Positions 26,501 through 39,216 of a DNA stretch of 64,000 bases are shown piece after piece. The notes beneath the pieces are model-generated. The model was not told where the DNA came from. It did no database searches and worked only from the letters and a program-made list of their open reading frames with translations. A program made the position numbers and the translations under genes. This stretch comes from Galerina marginata (lineage: Eukaryota > Basidiomycota > Agaricomycetes > Agaricales > Galerinaceae), in NCBI GenBank assembly GCA_023014335.1, contig JAECYW010000013.1, positions 1,860,001-1,924,000 of the forward strand, in the 5' to 3' direction. Position 1 is the stretch's first letter; the number at the start of each line of letters is the position of its first letter.

Positions 26501-29500
26501 TCCTTCGCCCCCATATCCCATCCAAGACACCTGAAACGTCGGCCCACGGCCCTCGAAAGCGGGGGGGCTCGCAACGTGGCACGAAGCTTGTAACGTCCTA
26601 GATAGCCTAGCAACACAAAATTTCAGTATTATAACATATGTACCGACTAATAGAACACATACCACACATATTCTTAAGGTCTTGAATACGGTGAGAGGGA
26701 AGAGGAAGCGAGAGGGAGGCTATGGTGTTGGTCAGGAGCAAGATCAACGAGCTTTGATGGCTGTTGATCTGAGGTTCGGCGAAATCGGGGAACGATGTGA
26801 TTGGCTGGCTCAAACGGGCCGTCCAATCCGTCGATGCTCTCCCCCTTCGTCGACGTCTCGGACGACGTCCACACGAGTCTTAGAGGTAGGAATTAGTGTT
26901 AGAGTGTACTGTAATTTATATACCGACCTTTCTCACTCTGTCCGAGAGTAAATTTGACTCCTTATTGCTATGACACGGCTATTCACCACTCCGCGTGGTG
27001 ATTTCCGACTTTGAGGGGGTTCGAGGTGGAGGATTCAAGAGCTTTAGGCTTTCATAAGACGCAAATAGTGTATTGATAAGGCTATATACATCATTTAAAT
27101 AGGTCTTAGATAGTTTACAAAGGGTATGATCAGTAGGAACATTCTAAACCTTCAGCTAGTACCTCCAATGCATAAACTGACGAACATTTCCTTCTCACTT
27201 TTAGTAGTTCTACATACACTCAGTTTATTTACATGGCATTTCCAGCTCTTATTTTTGTCAGGTATATAAAATAAGTGCTACACTACATATGTAAGTCAGT
27301 CCTACCACACCCTGGCTCTTGGATGCACTCTAGCGTGTCCCAAAGACGTTCGAAACGTCGACGAGCACTCGGAGTTCGCCCGGCCCGACTGGATCAACAA
27401 CCGATCAACAAAGTTGATCTCCCTTCTCAGCACCAACCACTCAACCACCTCCTGCCCACCCTCGCTCACCACCTTGTCCCGCCCTTCAAGACTTCAAGAA
27501 CTCTATTGTAAGTCAATCAATTCTCATTTTATTTCGTTTTCTAACCATTATTTCGATCTATAGCTGTCCAACTGGCCAGCAACCACGTAGCCGCGTTGTG
27601 AGCCCCTCGCATCGAGCATGTGGGCCGGCGCTTTTGAGTCTCGAGGCATTGGGTGGGTAGAAGCGGAGGGCGGAAAAGAGATAGGGAAAGCTTGAGCAGG
27701 AGGACTGGCCGCCAACAACCGCATCTACCACCGACACACTCACCCCCCCTCGCGGGCCCCAGCGCCTCCATGTCCGGCATTCAGCCTCACCCCACCCACC
27801 TCTCATATTTGCCGGGTACAGGCGTCGTCAAGACCAACCCATCCGGCAGACCCAATGCCCCGCCGGAGCCCCTTCACACCCCAATCGCCTTCGTGGCCGC
27901 CTCTCAGCCACCCTGAACCCTGGACCCCGCCCTCCTATCATCCCTTTCACTGTCCAAGGCGAAGAGCAGCGAGCGTTGAATTCTCGCGCCCGGGAATTCC
28001 GCTTGCCACTCTCACCGCCCTCCTCCCCCGCTATAACTCGACCCGGGAAGCTCGACTACTCACCCCAGCACGTCCACCCCTCCAGCGCGTCCGCGATACC
28101 CACACGAAGCCAACGCGGGCTGCGGACACGAGGCCGACGATGGCCAAGGCGATACCAGGGATAGGACGGTGATAGCTGCAGCTGGGGCTTCGTAGGCAGG
28201 TCCAGGAGAGGGATTTGGGTGAAAACGACGACGGCGGCGGCGGCGGTGGCAGAGGCCACTGCTAGGATCCCTCGAAGAGGAAACGAGGGCACCAACAGCT
28301 GCCTAATCTGCTGTTGTCCCTCTACCCCCCTCGTCTTCGAGCCCATGCGTGGGTGTATGCGAGGATCGAGTCCTAAGCTCGATCTTCTCGTTCTTCTTCC
28401 TTCCCCCCAACCACGGACCGCCGTCCCCTCGATCAGCGTCATTCGTCCATCTGAGGAGTCAGACCGGCCGCACACCACGGCTTTCCGCCCTCTCCAGACC
28501 GCCTACCACCTTTCCCTTTGCCTCGCGTTCGCGTTCGGTATTTCGAACGCGAGTCTTTGTATTTAGTCATATTTTTTATGTATCTAGAATGGGCTGTAAT
28601 AGATATATTTAAGCATACCACACTATAAGTTGTTTATGAGCAAAACTAATGCCCGCACTGAGAGAACTTTCATGTTTGAATACCAGTACATACAATGCAG
28701 GCTTACCTGTTCATCTAGGATACTTTCCCCCATAAATTTAGTATCATTATGTTCAAAATTAAAAGCACATTCCACCTGTACCCATAGAAGCTGAGGGAGC
28801 AGCCATTTGAGCCCAATATTAGGGGAAAACGGTTGGCTTTCGCGGTATTCTATTTTTAGCGTTCGTCCGGCAGGCGCTGCATATAACGATCTCTCGTGAT
28901 ACCCCTTCCAGTGCTCTTATTGCTTTAAATTTTATATAATTAGATTCGCATTTTAGAGGACATTACAAGTATGCATTAATATATGGAGGGAAACAAAAAT
29001 TAAAGGCAAAATACTGCGAAAACTGAGAGAATCTATTTTTATCGCGCTTGCTACAGGTACCGAAAAGGGCGCTACGCGTCCGAAAATGGCACGAGGACCC
29101 CGGCCGGACTTCTGGCATCCGTTACATTTTTTTTACGACCCATCCCGCCCCCCCGACGGGGTGACCAACATCCCAGATGGAATGTAGGTACCAATGCCGA
29201 CCCCTGGGCGCTTTTTCCGCGCCAAAATACGCCCCCGACGACGAGCAGCAGCCAAAATTACTGCCCATCAATATTTGCAGACCCTGCATGATTTATTCCC
29301 GCGCCTAAGCGCGCCCAAAAGCGCCCAAATGATGAGCAGCACCCAACAGACAGTGCCCGACATCATGGGGAGCACTGGACAGCATGCCCGCCCCCCTAGG
29401 ATACAAAAATACGCATCCCCGGGATCCCCAGGCCTAGTATATGCAAAATGCATAGGGACTGTCTTTTGGCAGACACTGGATAAACCCACTGTGGACGTAT

Positions 29501-30060
29501 AACGTAGGTTAGGCAAGACACTGTGTTTCATATAAAAATATAGCAGTATAGGCTGAGGAGCAGGCAATTTGACCATACGTGCCGTGCAGTCACTACAAAC
29601 GGTCTCCCCCTCCACCCAAGCATCCCCACGCCCCTCCCACCGAAGCAATTCGTCGAGATAGAGATCTCGGAATCCTTTCTTCCATACGACCATAGGGCAG
29701 GCCTACAAAATAGCAATTAGTCAACTAAATAAATATATACTGCGCGACGTACCGAGGCTAAACTTCACTTCTTCTGCTTCAGGATTTTGGGCTCACCAAC
29801 GACATCTTCGAAGTCGGCGTCGAGCATGTCGTTGAAGGCGTCGCCGTTGGAATCTAGGCCGACGTTTGGGTCGTCGCGGGCAGGCGTGAATCCACAGCGA
29901 CCGCGGACCGAGACGTTTGATACCCTCGGCCTCGACTTTGCTGGAAACCCTGTTCCCTCCACTGGACGTGGAATTCGTCGGCGTCGTCTTCATCCTCCAT
30001 GGCAACACGGAATTGTTTGCCTTGAGAACGTCGCTGGCTAGATCCCGCATTGGATGTCAT
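23510..30060 (-). pseudogene. CxC2-type KDZ transposase (copy 2), split by E3 and truncated
   Basis: Read from high to low coordinates. The acidic leader exon (ending LDADFEDVVGEPKILKQKK near 29768) is followed by an exon with CPMVVWKKGFRDLYLDELL and VCSDCTARMVK (29565-29720). E3 interrupts here. On the far side the frame continues with YRCTECILPSLLCKECCLRR (about 24455-24545). The CxC2 body follows, with LHMNGIHEVVVEFCAC and YRAIEKLTNNTG (23842-24400). The next exon (about 23600-23745) reads FLCMDANFRLKNQLVSNYSA, the opening of the KDZ catalytic domain including its first Asp, then STKGCGLQAVEQAHTR. It stops at the K1 terminus, so most of the catalytic domain is lost. The exon order and the motif match copy 1. 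Confidence 0.8.
24555..29555. mobile_element. E3: palindromic foldback element inside KDZ copy 2
   Basis: Exact 7-bp duplication AGGAGCA at 24548-24554 and 29556-29562. The left end is CACCTTATGCAGGCAG; the complement of the right end is CAGCCTATACTGCTA. Bases 24555-25450 and about 28640-29555 are plain inverted copies and closely resemble the E1 ends. The centre lies near 26890-27330, with CGTGGTGATTTCCGAC at about 26994-27009. The family hairpin is GCGAGACGAGTC (26427-26438) with its complement at 26446-26457. Length is 5.0 kb. The insertion lies in a coding exon; discounting it with one target copy leaves the host frame open. No credible gene inside. Confidence 0.9.
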
Positions 30061-32160
30061 GACTCGAAAACAGAGGGGAAGCTAACTTTGGGACAGAGGG
30101 GCGAGGGCGAAAGCCTCTTGGAGGCAGCGTGTCAAAACCCGTGACCCGGTGAGATGCTTGCTGCGGGGTAGTTTTGAAACACGTAGATGACTGAATAGGT
30201 AGACTTTTAATAAAATCTAATCCCCTATCACACACACACACTATCAGTCAACACAGTAAATCAATCCTAACACTTGACGAGCGTTAAGCACCCAATCAAA
30301 TAATCAAGTTAATTGATCAGTTCTTTTTGGGAGGGACAGTATTTTTATAATAACAAGACTAATCCGAAGAATCCGTCTAGTACAGGGAAAGTACGCATTC
30401 ATGTAGAATGGACGCGTCGACCCGAGGGTGAACACTAATGGGTTGTTGTTGGGGAAATAGAAAATAGATAACAAAATCAAAGACTCTGCCTCTTGGGATC
30501 GCGGGCTACGTCACTGAGACGCGTACGGGACTTAATTACTTTAGACTCTTGAAAAACGGGATAACGCCACTCTGGGACGCATATGACTCTCTTGGGGTTA
30601 CCAAAACCCTACTCGACGGGAAGAAACTCTGCAATGTCCAGTGTAGTCTACAACTATCTGAGTTGCCTCTACCACAGTCCAGGTCTTAGACACGCGACGC
30701 ACTACCAAAGTACGGGTTACCGCGGCTAATCGGATGGCCACTGAAGCCTCTTCAAGTCAAATAGATGACAGGTGTAAGAGATCGTTGTTCAAGTCCTTAA
30801 GTCTTTCAAAATCAAGTACGTTCACTCTGATCACAAAAGGTGAAATTCCGTCTAAGACAAATAAATCTGTTTATTCAAAATTCCACGAAGTCAAGTTAAC
30901 ACTTAGAAGTCTCGAAGAGGTTCTGGTGAACGTTCAAGATATAATCTCGTGGGTGGTAAATTGCTTGTCTTTTTCTACGTACGCGTACAGCTTTTATACT
31001 ACTGAGAATATTATTTTACATGTGATACAATGAAGGACTCGGCCTTTTACAAACAGCTGAACCGGATGCCAAGTTTCTTGTTTACTAAGCTTTCTGTTTC
31101 TTGCATAAGCTATCTTTCTGGTTGGCACGGGTACGCGTCGTTATTGCTCCTTTGGTAAGGGTGTTCAGAGGTTCTTGCTGAGACAAGACCGTAAAACGCG
31201 TCCCGATGTGCCGGGTCTAGACTCTATCTGTGTGTTGCGGAAGACGCGCCCATATGTTTCGATGGACGGGCCCGCACGGTAATCTTATCTTATCTCAGTC
31301 TTCGGGTGCACACTGTTATTCGCGTCCGTTATTGTTCGCCCGAGATGTCCGTGGGACTCGACTTGGCAATCCTTCCTTTTACAGTAAGATCGAGACTCGA
31401 GAAGCCATCACGGTCGAGACTCGGCAGTTCCCGTCCCTCGTGTTCTGGGTTCGCGAGCTTGTTACTTGATTTGTCAGGTGGTGCCGCGTCGGCACCATAG
31501 TTGTGGGTCCTATTCTTCGGATATCTGTCCCTATTCGTTTAGACGCTAGAGACCTGTGCCTGTCAGTTAGGCGCACAGGTGGGCCCGCGTTCACAGTCCT
31601 CGCCTTATTACTGCGCTTCGTATACGGACGCGTACCCGTAATTAGAAGCACATAGTTTAACTTGGACTTCGTCGCGTACAATAGTTTCCTCTAGTCTTGG
31701 CTGGTTTATACTGATTGCCCGAGACTTAGACAATGAACCGCGCAAGATAAATCATTATTCTAAGTCCAATATTGGTGTGAGGAACAGGTAAAAACCGAAA
31801 ATTCAGGGCTGGCCGAAGGGCCGTCCCTTCATCTCCCCCCAACTTAGATGTTGACTGTCCCCAGTCAACTCTATTTGCATAGGATCCGCACTCCTGTCCG
31901 TCAAGCTCGCGTCCATCATTGTTGTTCGGGAGCGCAGTGGGAAAATGTTTGCCTGGCGACGCGCGACTGCTGCGGTCCTCTGACGAACCTCCGTGCAGGG
32001 ACATCCGTTTTCGGAAATGTTTCCCTGAACTGTCAAACATAGACTTTCAATGGGCGCTTCCGTTTCTCCCGAAGCATGAGAAAACTATTTTATCTTGGGG
32101 ACGCGCCCCTTCCTCTAATTTCTTCGAGGTTTCTGGCGCAGATCACCGAGACGCGGATCT
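30061..32160. other. No gene recognised; possible retroelement end
   Basis: Holds a CA microsatellite (30229-30241) and otherwise nonrepetitive sequence with scattered short ORFs. Near 31816-31865, CCGTCCCTTCATCTCCCCCC precedes the dyad GTTGACTGTCCCCAGTCAAC. A related block occurs before gene B1 at 39855-39905. On the minus strand the first part is a purine tract. It could be a polypurine tract next to the gypsy long terminal repeat, but no repeat boundary could be fixed because the other end is outside the window. Confidence 0.3.
31829..31867. promoter_or_regulatory. Conserved upstream dyad of gene A
   Basis: TCTCCCCCCAACTTAGATG is followed by the inverted repeat TTGACTG/CAGTCAA. The block before B1 (39863-39905) has the same order: TCCCCCCAACTTAAATATC and then CAACTGTCCCAGTTG. 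Shared order and form suggest a common upstream element; function is unknown. Confidence 0.45.
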
Positions 32161-32163
32161 TGG

Positions 32164-32176
32164 GGTATTTAAGCCG
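32164..32176 (+). promoter_or_regulatory. TATA-like box of gene A
   Basis: GGTATTTAAGCCG lies about 65 bp upstream of the gene A start. GACGCG motifs lie nearby (from about 32100 and 32151), as before the other genes of this block. Confidence 0.5.
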
Positions 32177-33883
32177 CGCCTCTTTCGCCTTCATCCTCAT
32201 TATCCTCCTCTTTCCCTCTCCGCGCCTACTCCATGGAAGGCACTCTCGAGTTTACTGATCAAGTTATCGTCCCACCCCGCGTCGAGGCCGCATGCGTCGC
32301 CATCTGGAACGCGTTCCGGCCACTGCTCGAGTCTATCATGGCTGTTCCGCAGATGTTACTGGGACGCGGGGCTGCTCTCGAAGCCTTAACGGAGCAACAC
32401 GGGAACTTGGTACGTTTTCGAGTCTGCGCTCTATCTGTCTTTGCCTAATCTTTTGCTATGCCTTTGCTAGACTTTCCTTGGTCAGGTTTATAACCCCCAG
32501 GACACAGTCGAGCCTTTCAACGTCCGCCGCCTCCGCAACTGGACATACCATCTCGTTGCCCGTCTACCTCGTGCTCAACGCGGCCTCTTCATGTCTCTGC
32601 TGCCTAGCAGCCATCCAACCCTCTTTTCACCGGACGCGGTGAGTCCTTTCTTTTTCTTTTCTGTCTTAAATCTTTTACTGACTTTTCATTTCTGTCTAAT
32701 TAGAGCGATTTATACCCTATGGACCTCGACTTCTTCGACCCCCTTTTCGATTGCCGCCCGTCCACGCGCGAACCGTTGCCTCTCCCTATGGACCCGGCTG
32801 AATCGACGAGTGCTCCACAGTCAGCTCGGTCGATTGGTTCTAATGCGAGCGAGGAGCACGGGTCCGAAGAAGTGCCCCGGTCCTCCAAGCGACCCAGGAT
32901 TGGACCACCCAGTCCCTCTCTAGAGTTGAATAGTAAGTCCCTCTATTTTCTCTCTCTCTCATTCGTTCAGGTTGCTAACTTCCCTCTGTTTTTAGGTATG
33001 ACGCTTATCACGCCCAATGTCCGCTCGACCCGCGCTGCTCGTAATGCGGCTCTTGCAGCTGTCCCTGTCTTCAACGATCCTGCCGACGCGGACTTCATTC
33101 CTCCGTTGCCCCAACCCGAGTCGAAGACCAAGTCCCAGTCGAAGTCGAAGTCGAAATCCAGGTCGGAGTCAAAGTCATCTTCTAAGCCGAAGAAGTCCGT
33201 TGGCTCCTCCTCCAAGACGCATACCTCTGCATCTCCGCCAGCTCGTACCATCCAAGAGGCCAGTGTCGTTCGCCACCTTAACCGACAGGTCGCGCTCAAC
33301 ACCAATCCCGGTACCCCGATCACAGAGACGCGCCCTGTCAACGTTGAACAGTTGTCTTTTGACGACGTCAAACGCTTGGCCGCGGATCATCGTCAAGTAA
33401 GCCTTTTCCTTTCTGCTTAATCTTTCTTTGTAACATTGATTTATATTTCTCTTAGCCCGACTATAGGTGTCAGGCTTGCCGGGACTTAGACCGCAAAAAC
33501 TGCACTTTCCGCGGGCTTCACCAGCCGTGCGCACCATGCTTCAAGTCGAAGCATACGCGCTGCGACTTCCAGTTGAAGCCTCATGACAAGCTCCGTAGCG
33601 GGAACCTCGCTCACGAGGTTGGCGCGGCTTCCCTGGCTCGTATGTCTTTTTCTTGTTTCTTTGTTTATTTTTCCCTACTTATCTCTTTATTTCTTTTTAC
33701 CAGGCCTTCGCGAAGTCATCCGACTTTGTGAACGAGAGGCTGGTCAGCGTGCTCTGCTCATCTCGGCCATCATCATGCACGACACGGCGATACACAAATA
33801 CCACCTGGAGGGCCGCGACATCATATACGAAATGCTCCGCCGCGACGAGTCCTACAATCTCGAGAAGGTCATCCAGCAGAAAG

Positions 33884-36800
33884 CAGCCATAGCAGCTATA
33901 ATTATACATGATATGTAGCATTATTGCTAAGTAAAGTCATATATCTATGGCGCATTTTTGCCAAGGTGGCAAACTTGCCAACAGCATATATCACCCTCAG
34001 AAATATATGCCGGGGGTGCCGGGGGAGGGTATCTGATGGCTGTTGGGGGCGGGACAATGTAAACACATGTCAACAATGCCTACATGATGCCCGGAAACTG
34101 TATTTTGGGTGCTGCTCGCTGTTGGGGGCGCATTTGGGCGCGGAAAAAAGATATTCAGGGTCAAATAATATTATTATATGCGCCCCCACCCTTTGCGCGC
34201 CTCTCGGGTGGCGGGAATGGATGGATTGGCGCGGATGCTTATGGATGACGCGGAAATATTGGGCGGGGGCTGCTGTCAAACAGCTGTCAACACTGCCCGA
34301 AATGCTATTCCGGGCTGCCCGACGTCGTATTTTGGGTCGCGCTCGCCGTACAGCGCGGATACCGACGCAGAAAAAATTGCAATAGGATGGTATGATTATT
34401 TGCTACCTAATGGTACCCTTTGCGCGCCTCCCCGGGGCGGGGAAAGGATGGATTGGCGCTCGTCGCTTTGGATGACGTTCCCAAAATAACGCGCGCCAGG
34501 TACGCTATTTTTAGAACTTTGATGAGATCTCACGTTTGGCAGTTGTGCTTTATTTCGCGTTTTGCACTCGCTTTCCGTTAGAATTCTGGTCCCATTAATA
34601 CGTGGCTGTATGCCCCTTTAACATGCGAATCTAATGATGTAATTTTTATGGAAAATGGTGCAGAAAAAAGGGCGGATGTGAGGTTGTCTCCCCTTATACT
34701 TGGACTTCTACCTGAATAACCACTTAGGCTCTAAAATTTGGTAGATGATACACAGAACGAATTAATTCAAACTAATCTACTAATACACGTAGCAATTCTA
34801 GACTACAGCTACTAGGTAAGAGGTCTACAATGCCTAGGATTGAGCCTGAAGCTAGGCACAATCCTACGGCGTCGGAGGCCAGTCAAGTCCGCCTTCGGCT
34901 TCACCCCCATCCTGAGCCTTCGCGGTTCGCGACGATACTGCTGTCGTCCTATACGACCTGCAGTCCCGCGGCGCTGTCGCGTACCCAAATGCCCATCCTT
35001 CGATTTGCCGTCTTCACCCGCCTGCTACCCCCCTTGTATCCGAGTAAAACGGTGTAGGCGTCGGGCGTGCTGTCCTGTCTGCTGTGACCTCTAATCGTCC
35101 GAGAACGGACAGTGAAGAAGGCGGGCGGACAGGACAACACGGCGGCAGAGGAGGAATGGGGGATGGCGACGGCATTGGCCATGGACAAAGAGGAGGTGGG
35201 TGCTGTCGGCCTCAATGCACAGAGGTCGGGACACTGAGATCAGTCGTCCCCTCTCCTCGGCGCAGGCCCAATGCGAGCACGAACAGGAGCCCGCCTGCTG
35301 TGCTAGCCCGTCTGCAATACCCGCACGGCCGGAGCACGAGCAGCAGAGGAACAGTACAAGCCGTTCCTCCCCACCCGGATTCCTCTCCTCAGCTTCGCGC
35401 CGGTGTTGGTGCTGCTCGCAGCTAAACTCCCTCGACAATGCCCACGTCAAAGGAGGCGGAGGGCTCAACGACGAGGGCCAGCAACAGCACGAATACGCGT
35501 CGTTGCATTTCGTCCATGCTGTGACACCCCAACGACACTGGCACCAGCATTCCTGCTGGTGTCAATGTTGCTGCTCGTTGTTGCCCGTGCGAACGCACTG
35601 CAACTAGTCTGCGGCGGGTCGGGGAGGTATCGAAGTTGTAGGGGGTGGCGTGTTGGTGTTGGAGGTCGAAGGAATAGTGCGCGGAGGCGGCGAGGAGGGT
35701 GGACGAACTGGGCTCGTCGGATGAGTAGGCGCGGCGGCGGAGAATGGTTGAGAAGGAACGAGTCTATGCGACTCGTTCCTTGACGCACCTCGTGGGTCTC
35801 CCATTTCACGGGTCTCCCCTTCGGTTCTGTCTCCCCTCTAATCCAATCCCCACGACAGATGTCGGCCCACAGCCCATAGGATGTATGGGGGGGCTCGCGA
35901 CGTGGCAGCGGGTGCATTCGCGTTCGTCGAGACGCGAAAGTCTTTTAAAGGGGTATTAAGTTAGTGAAAAGGATGAAATAGCAATAAAAAAAGACTTACG
36001 CTATAGTACTTGAGGTGGTGAGGGACGGATGGGCGAGAGAGCGAAGGTGGTGGTGGTTGGAAGTCAAGATCAACAGCGTTGATGGCTGTTGATGTGGCTG
36101 ATGCCCGTTTCGGAACACGATGCGATTGGTTGGGCGGCCCGGCCCGAGCTGTTTCGGGATCCTTGTCGTCGTCGAGAACGTCTCGGAATGCCCGATAACG
36201 AACACTTAATATATATTTAAGGCTCGGGATGTAATATTTAAGATACTACTGTACTTAATACATGTGTCCGTTGACAGATATTTTACCACAATGCAACTTT
36301 ATCGAAGTCAAGCACCTACGCGTGGTGATCAACGGACGTTCGCGTTCGATTTTTTGCTTGTAGGTATCAATTAAATGCATTCTAAACCAAAAAAAACCTG
36401 CAGCGTTACAGTAGACAGTTATCTGATATTAATTCCAACATTTAGTAAGCCCTTGTCTTGGGTGCACAACAATGTAGTAGCATTACCGTGGATTTGACAT
36501 GAACCGAAGGTTGTTTTCATTTGAAGATGCCCGGACTCATTCGAAATTTTATCCTTCCCCATCCCTGGCTCACACTGCTTCTTCCAATGTATCTAGAATA
36601 CATTGAATTGAGTTAAACTCAAGTTCTACATGTTTGTTTCTTCCTCAAACCCGCTACAACGAATTAAATAGAGCTTTCGAGTGTTCAGTGACCCGAAATC
36701 ACCACTCTCAGCCTTAAATTATCGGGTATACGTAGTTACATTGTGAATATTGCCCAAAACCTAGTCATTTAACTTTAATTGACTTCATGAATATACCTAA

Positions 36801-39216
36801 TACAGAATATGTATTCTAAAGTCCCACTTGCACTCACGACAGACGTTCTCGACGATGAGGAAAGCGCGGAGAGGTCACGGTCCGGGAGTTTAAACTCCGC
36901 TCGAACCGTTGATCAACGATGTTCAAACATCGTTGATCTTCATTTCCCACCTCACCTCCCTCACACCACCTCACTATCGTCACCTCGCCGCACTGCAATC
37001 CTGGTGCTTCATACCCCCTCACTCCCTCTCCACCTTCTTCCCCAGATAACGGCCAGCAGTGAATCTCCGCGCCCGGGGAGGCCACTGGCCGTTCTGGAGG
37101 GTCATTTTCCGAGTCGCCACCGAACACCCACGCCGCGAGCCTCTCCCCTTCGAAAGGGATGTAGGCCGGCAACAAGAAGCAAAAAGGGAGAACGCGAACG
37201 ACACCAAACGACCGCAGCACTGCGCTGCCATATAACCTGCTGCCCTTCAACCTCGGGGCTGCATACCGACGTCGGACTGTGGATGGGGTTAGCAAGGGGA
37301 GGAGAAAAAGGGGAGACCCAGGTATGGGAGACCCGCTAGGTACGTCGTGAGACGAGTCAGTAGGGCTCGCTGCGCAGTTTCCTTGCTCCCCAGCACATAC
37401 CACTCACCCAACGTGCAGCTCCGCCCACCGCCCCTTCTTCAAAACCCCCATCGCTCACCATCTCCTTTCACCACCCATCAGCCCTCGCTCCATCGAAGGT
37501 TCTTCAAGCCTGAGACAGAGTGACGGAGGCCCGCACCAGCACGCCGACGCCATTCGGACTCGAACGAACGCGGCACCAGCAGGCGTCATGCTGCTGTGGG
37601 ACCTGCATGGGCTATGGCGACCGGATTGGCTGCAGCTCGTACTCGTGCTGCAGCTGGTTCGACCTCCCCGACCCTCCCTTCCACGCCTCGCCTCGTTGTG
37701 AACCGACCGCCGTCGCATCCAGCAGCAGGCCACTGCCGTACTGCACGATGGATCGACATGTCGTACTGACGCTGACGAGGTGACGGTGTCGAGGGGTGTG
37801 CAGCAGCTTAGTGCTGCTGCACCGGTCCTAGGCTGGATGCCTGCAGTCCAGCTTGTTGCGGCTGCTGGGTCTCGCGCTGGACGTACGCCGCGGCTGTGTG
37901 GTCGAAGATTTGACTTATCGTCGGTTCTTCGTATCAACCCTCACCAACGGAGCCGCCGCCGCCGCGTTTCTTTAGCCACACATGGTCGCCCCATCCCTCC
38001 CCCTCTCCACCCACCGTGACCTACGCGCCCGCCTCTTCCATCCCCACCTGCCTCCCATTCATATGTGGGAGCTGTCGGTGTGCGGGCATGGAGCGTACCA
38101 CCCACGGCAGTTCACCGAGCCATTTTGGCGACGAACGAATGCACCGCGGGGGCCGAAAATCCAGTGGTTTCGAGGTGTTGCTCGAAAACTACCCACGGAG
38201 AGCGGCACGGTGCAGCGCGGGTTGGACGAACGCCGAATTCCTAGGATTGCGCGTGCAGTCCGTATAATTAAACTTAGTATCCATAGTCTAGCAAAAATAT
38301 GTGTACTATCAGAGCAGTTTAATAAGATTTTTCAAACGATTATCTATGAATTTGAAGAACTAAACTGGGGAACTCCAAATATGGAAGGTGGTTGAAGTTG
38401 TCATCCAGAGAGACAGTGGTGCATCGATCCCTTCCAGTGCAAATTTCACCACAAAATTTATATCATTAGATTCGCATTTTTAATGGGATTTCAGCTATGC
38501 ATTAAAGTAGGCAAAATTCTAACGGAAAGCAGGCGTAAAACGCGAAATAAAGGCCAGCTGTCAAATGTGAGATCCCATCAAAGTTCTAAAAATAGCGTAC
38601 CTGGCGCGCGTTATTTTGGGAACGTCATCCGAACCAACGAGCGCCAATCCATCCTTTCCCCGCCCCCGAGAGGCGCGCAAAGGGTACCATTAGGTAGAGA
38701 ATAATTATACTACCCTGCTGCAATTTTTTTCGCGTCGGTATCCGCGCTGTACAGCGAGCGCGACCCAAAATACGACGTCGGGCAGCCCGGAATAGCATTT
38801 CGGGCAGTGTTGACAGCTGTTTGACAGCAGCCCCCGCCCAATATTTCCGCGTCATCCATAAGCATCCGCGCCAATCCATCCATTCCCGCCCCCCGAGAGG
38901 CGCGCAAAGGGTGGAGGCGCATATAGTAATATTATTTGACCCTGAATATCTTTTTTCCGCGCCCAAATGCGCCCCCAACAGCGAGCAGCACCCGAAATAC
39001 AGTTTCCGGGCACCATTTAGGCATTGTTGACACATGTTTACATGGTCCCGCCTCCAACAGCCATCAGATACCCTCCCCCGGCACCCCCGGCATATATTTC
39101 TGAGGGTGATATATGCTGTTGGCAAGTTTGCCACCTTGGCAAAAATGCGCCATAGATATATGACTTTACTTAGCAATAATGCTACAGGTCATACATGACA
39201 CTGGCTGCTACAGGTG
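33884..39216. mobile_element. E4: palindromic foldback element inside gene A
   Basis: Exact 7-bp duplication CAGAAAG at 33877-33883 and 39217-39223. Ends are CAGCCATAGCAGC and, on the complement, CACCTGTAGCAGCC. The arms are 33884 to about 36330 and 36692 to 39216. The centre motif appears on both inner borders: GTGGTGATC near 36322 and CCCGAAATCACCACT at 36692-36706. Each outer arm has two tandem modules ending in TGCGCGCC...GGATGGATTGGCGC (34080-34500 and the inverse at 38590-39010). A 12-bp hairpin uses AAGGAACGAGTC (35753-35764) with its complement at 35770-35781. Length is 5.33 kb with no credible gene. Its terminal 90 bp closely match those of E5. Confidence 0.9.
36331..36691. other. 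Central spacer of E4
   Basis: AT-rich spacer of about 360 bp between the inner ends of the arms. No ORF of note and no strong repeat. The spacer differs in sequence from the other elements while its borders carry the shared GTGGTGAT/ATCACCAC motif. Confidence 0.55.

Noticed and set aside
29194..29502. ORF across the E3 right arm
   Set aside because: A frame read through the terminal repeat; the opposite arm gives its mirror and the host gene frame is separate.
31780..31867. Gypsy polypurine tract and long terminal repeat start near 31.8 kb
   Set aside because: A purine tract is present on the minus strand, but a second similar block at 39.86 kb and the lack of a partner repeat in the window leave no support for calling a long terminal repeat.
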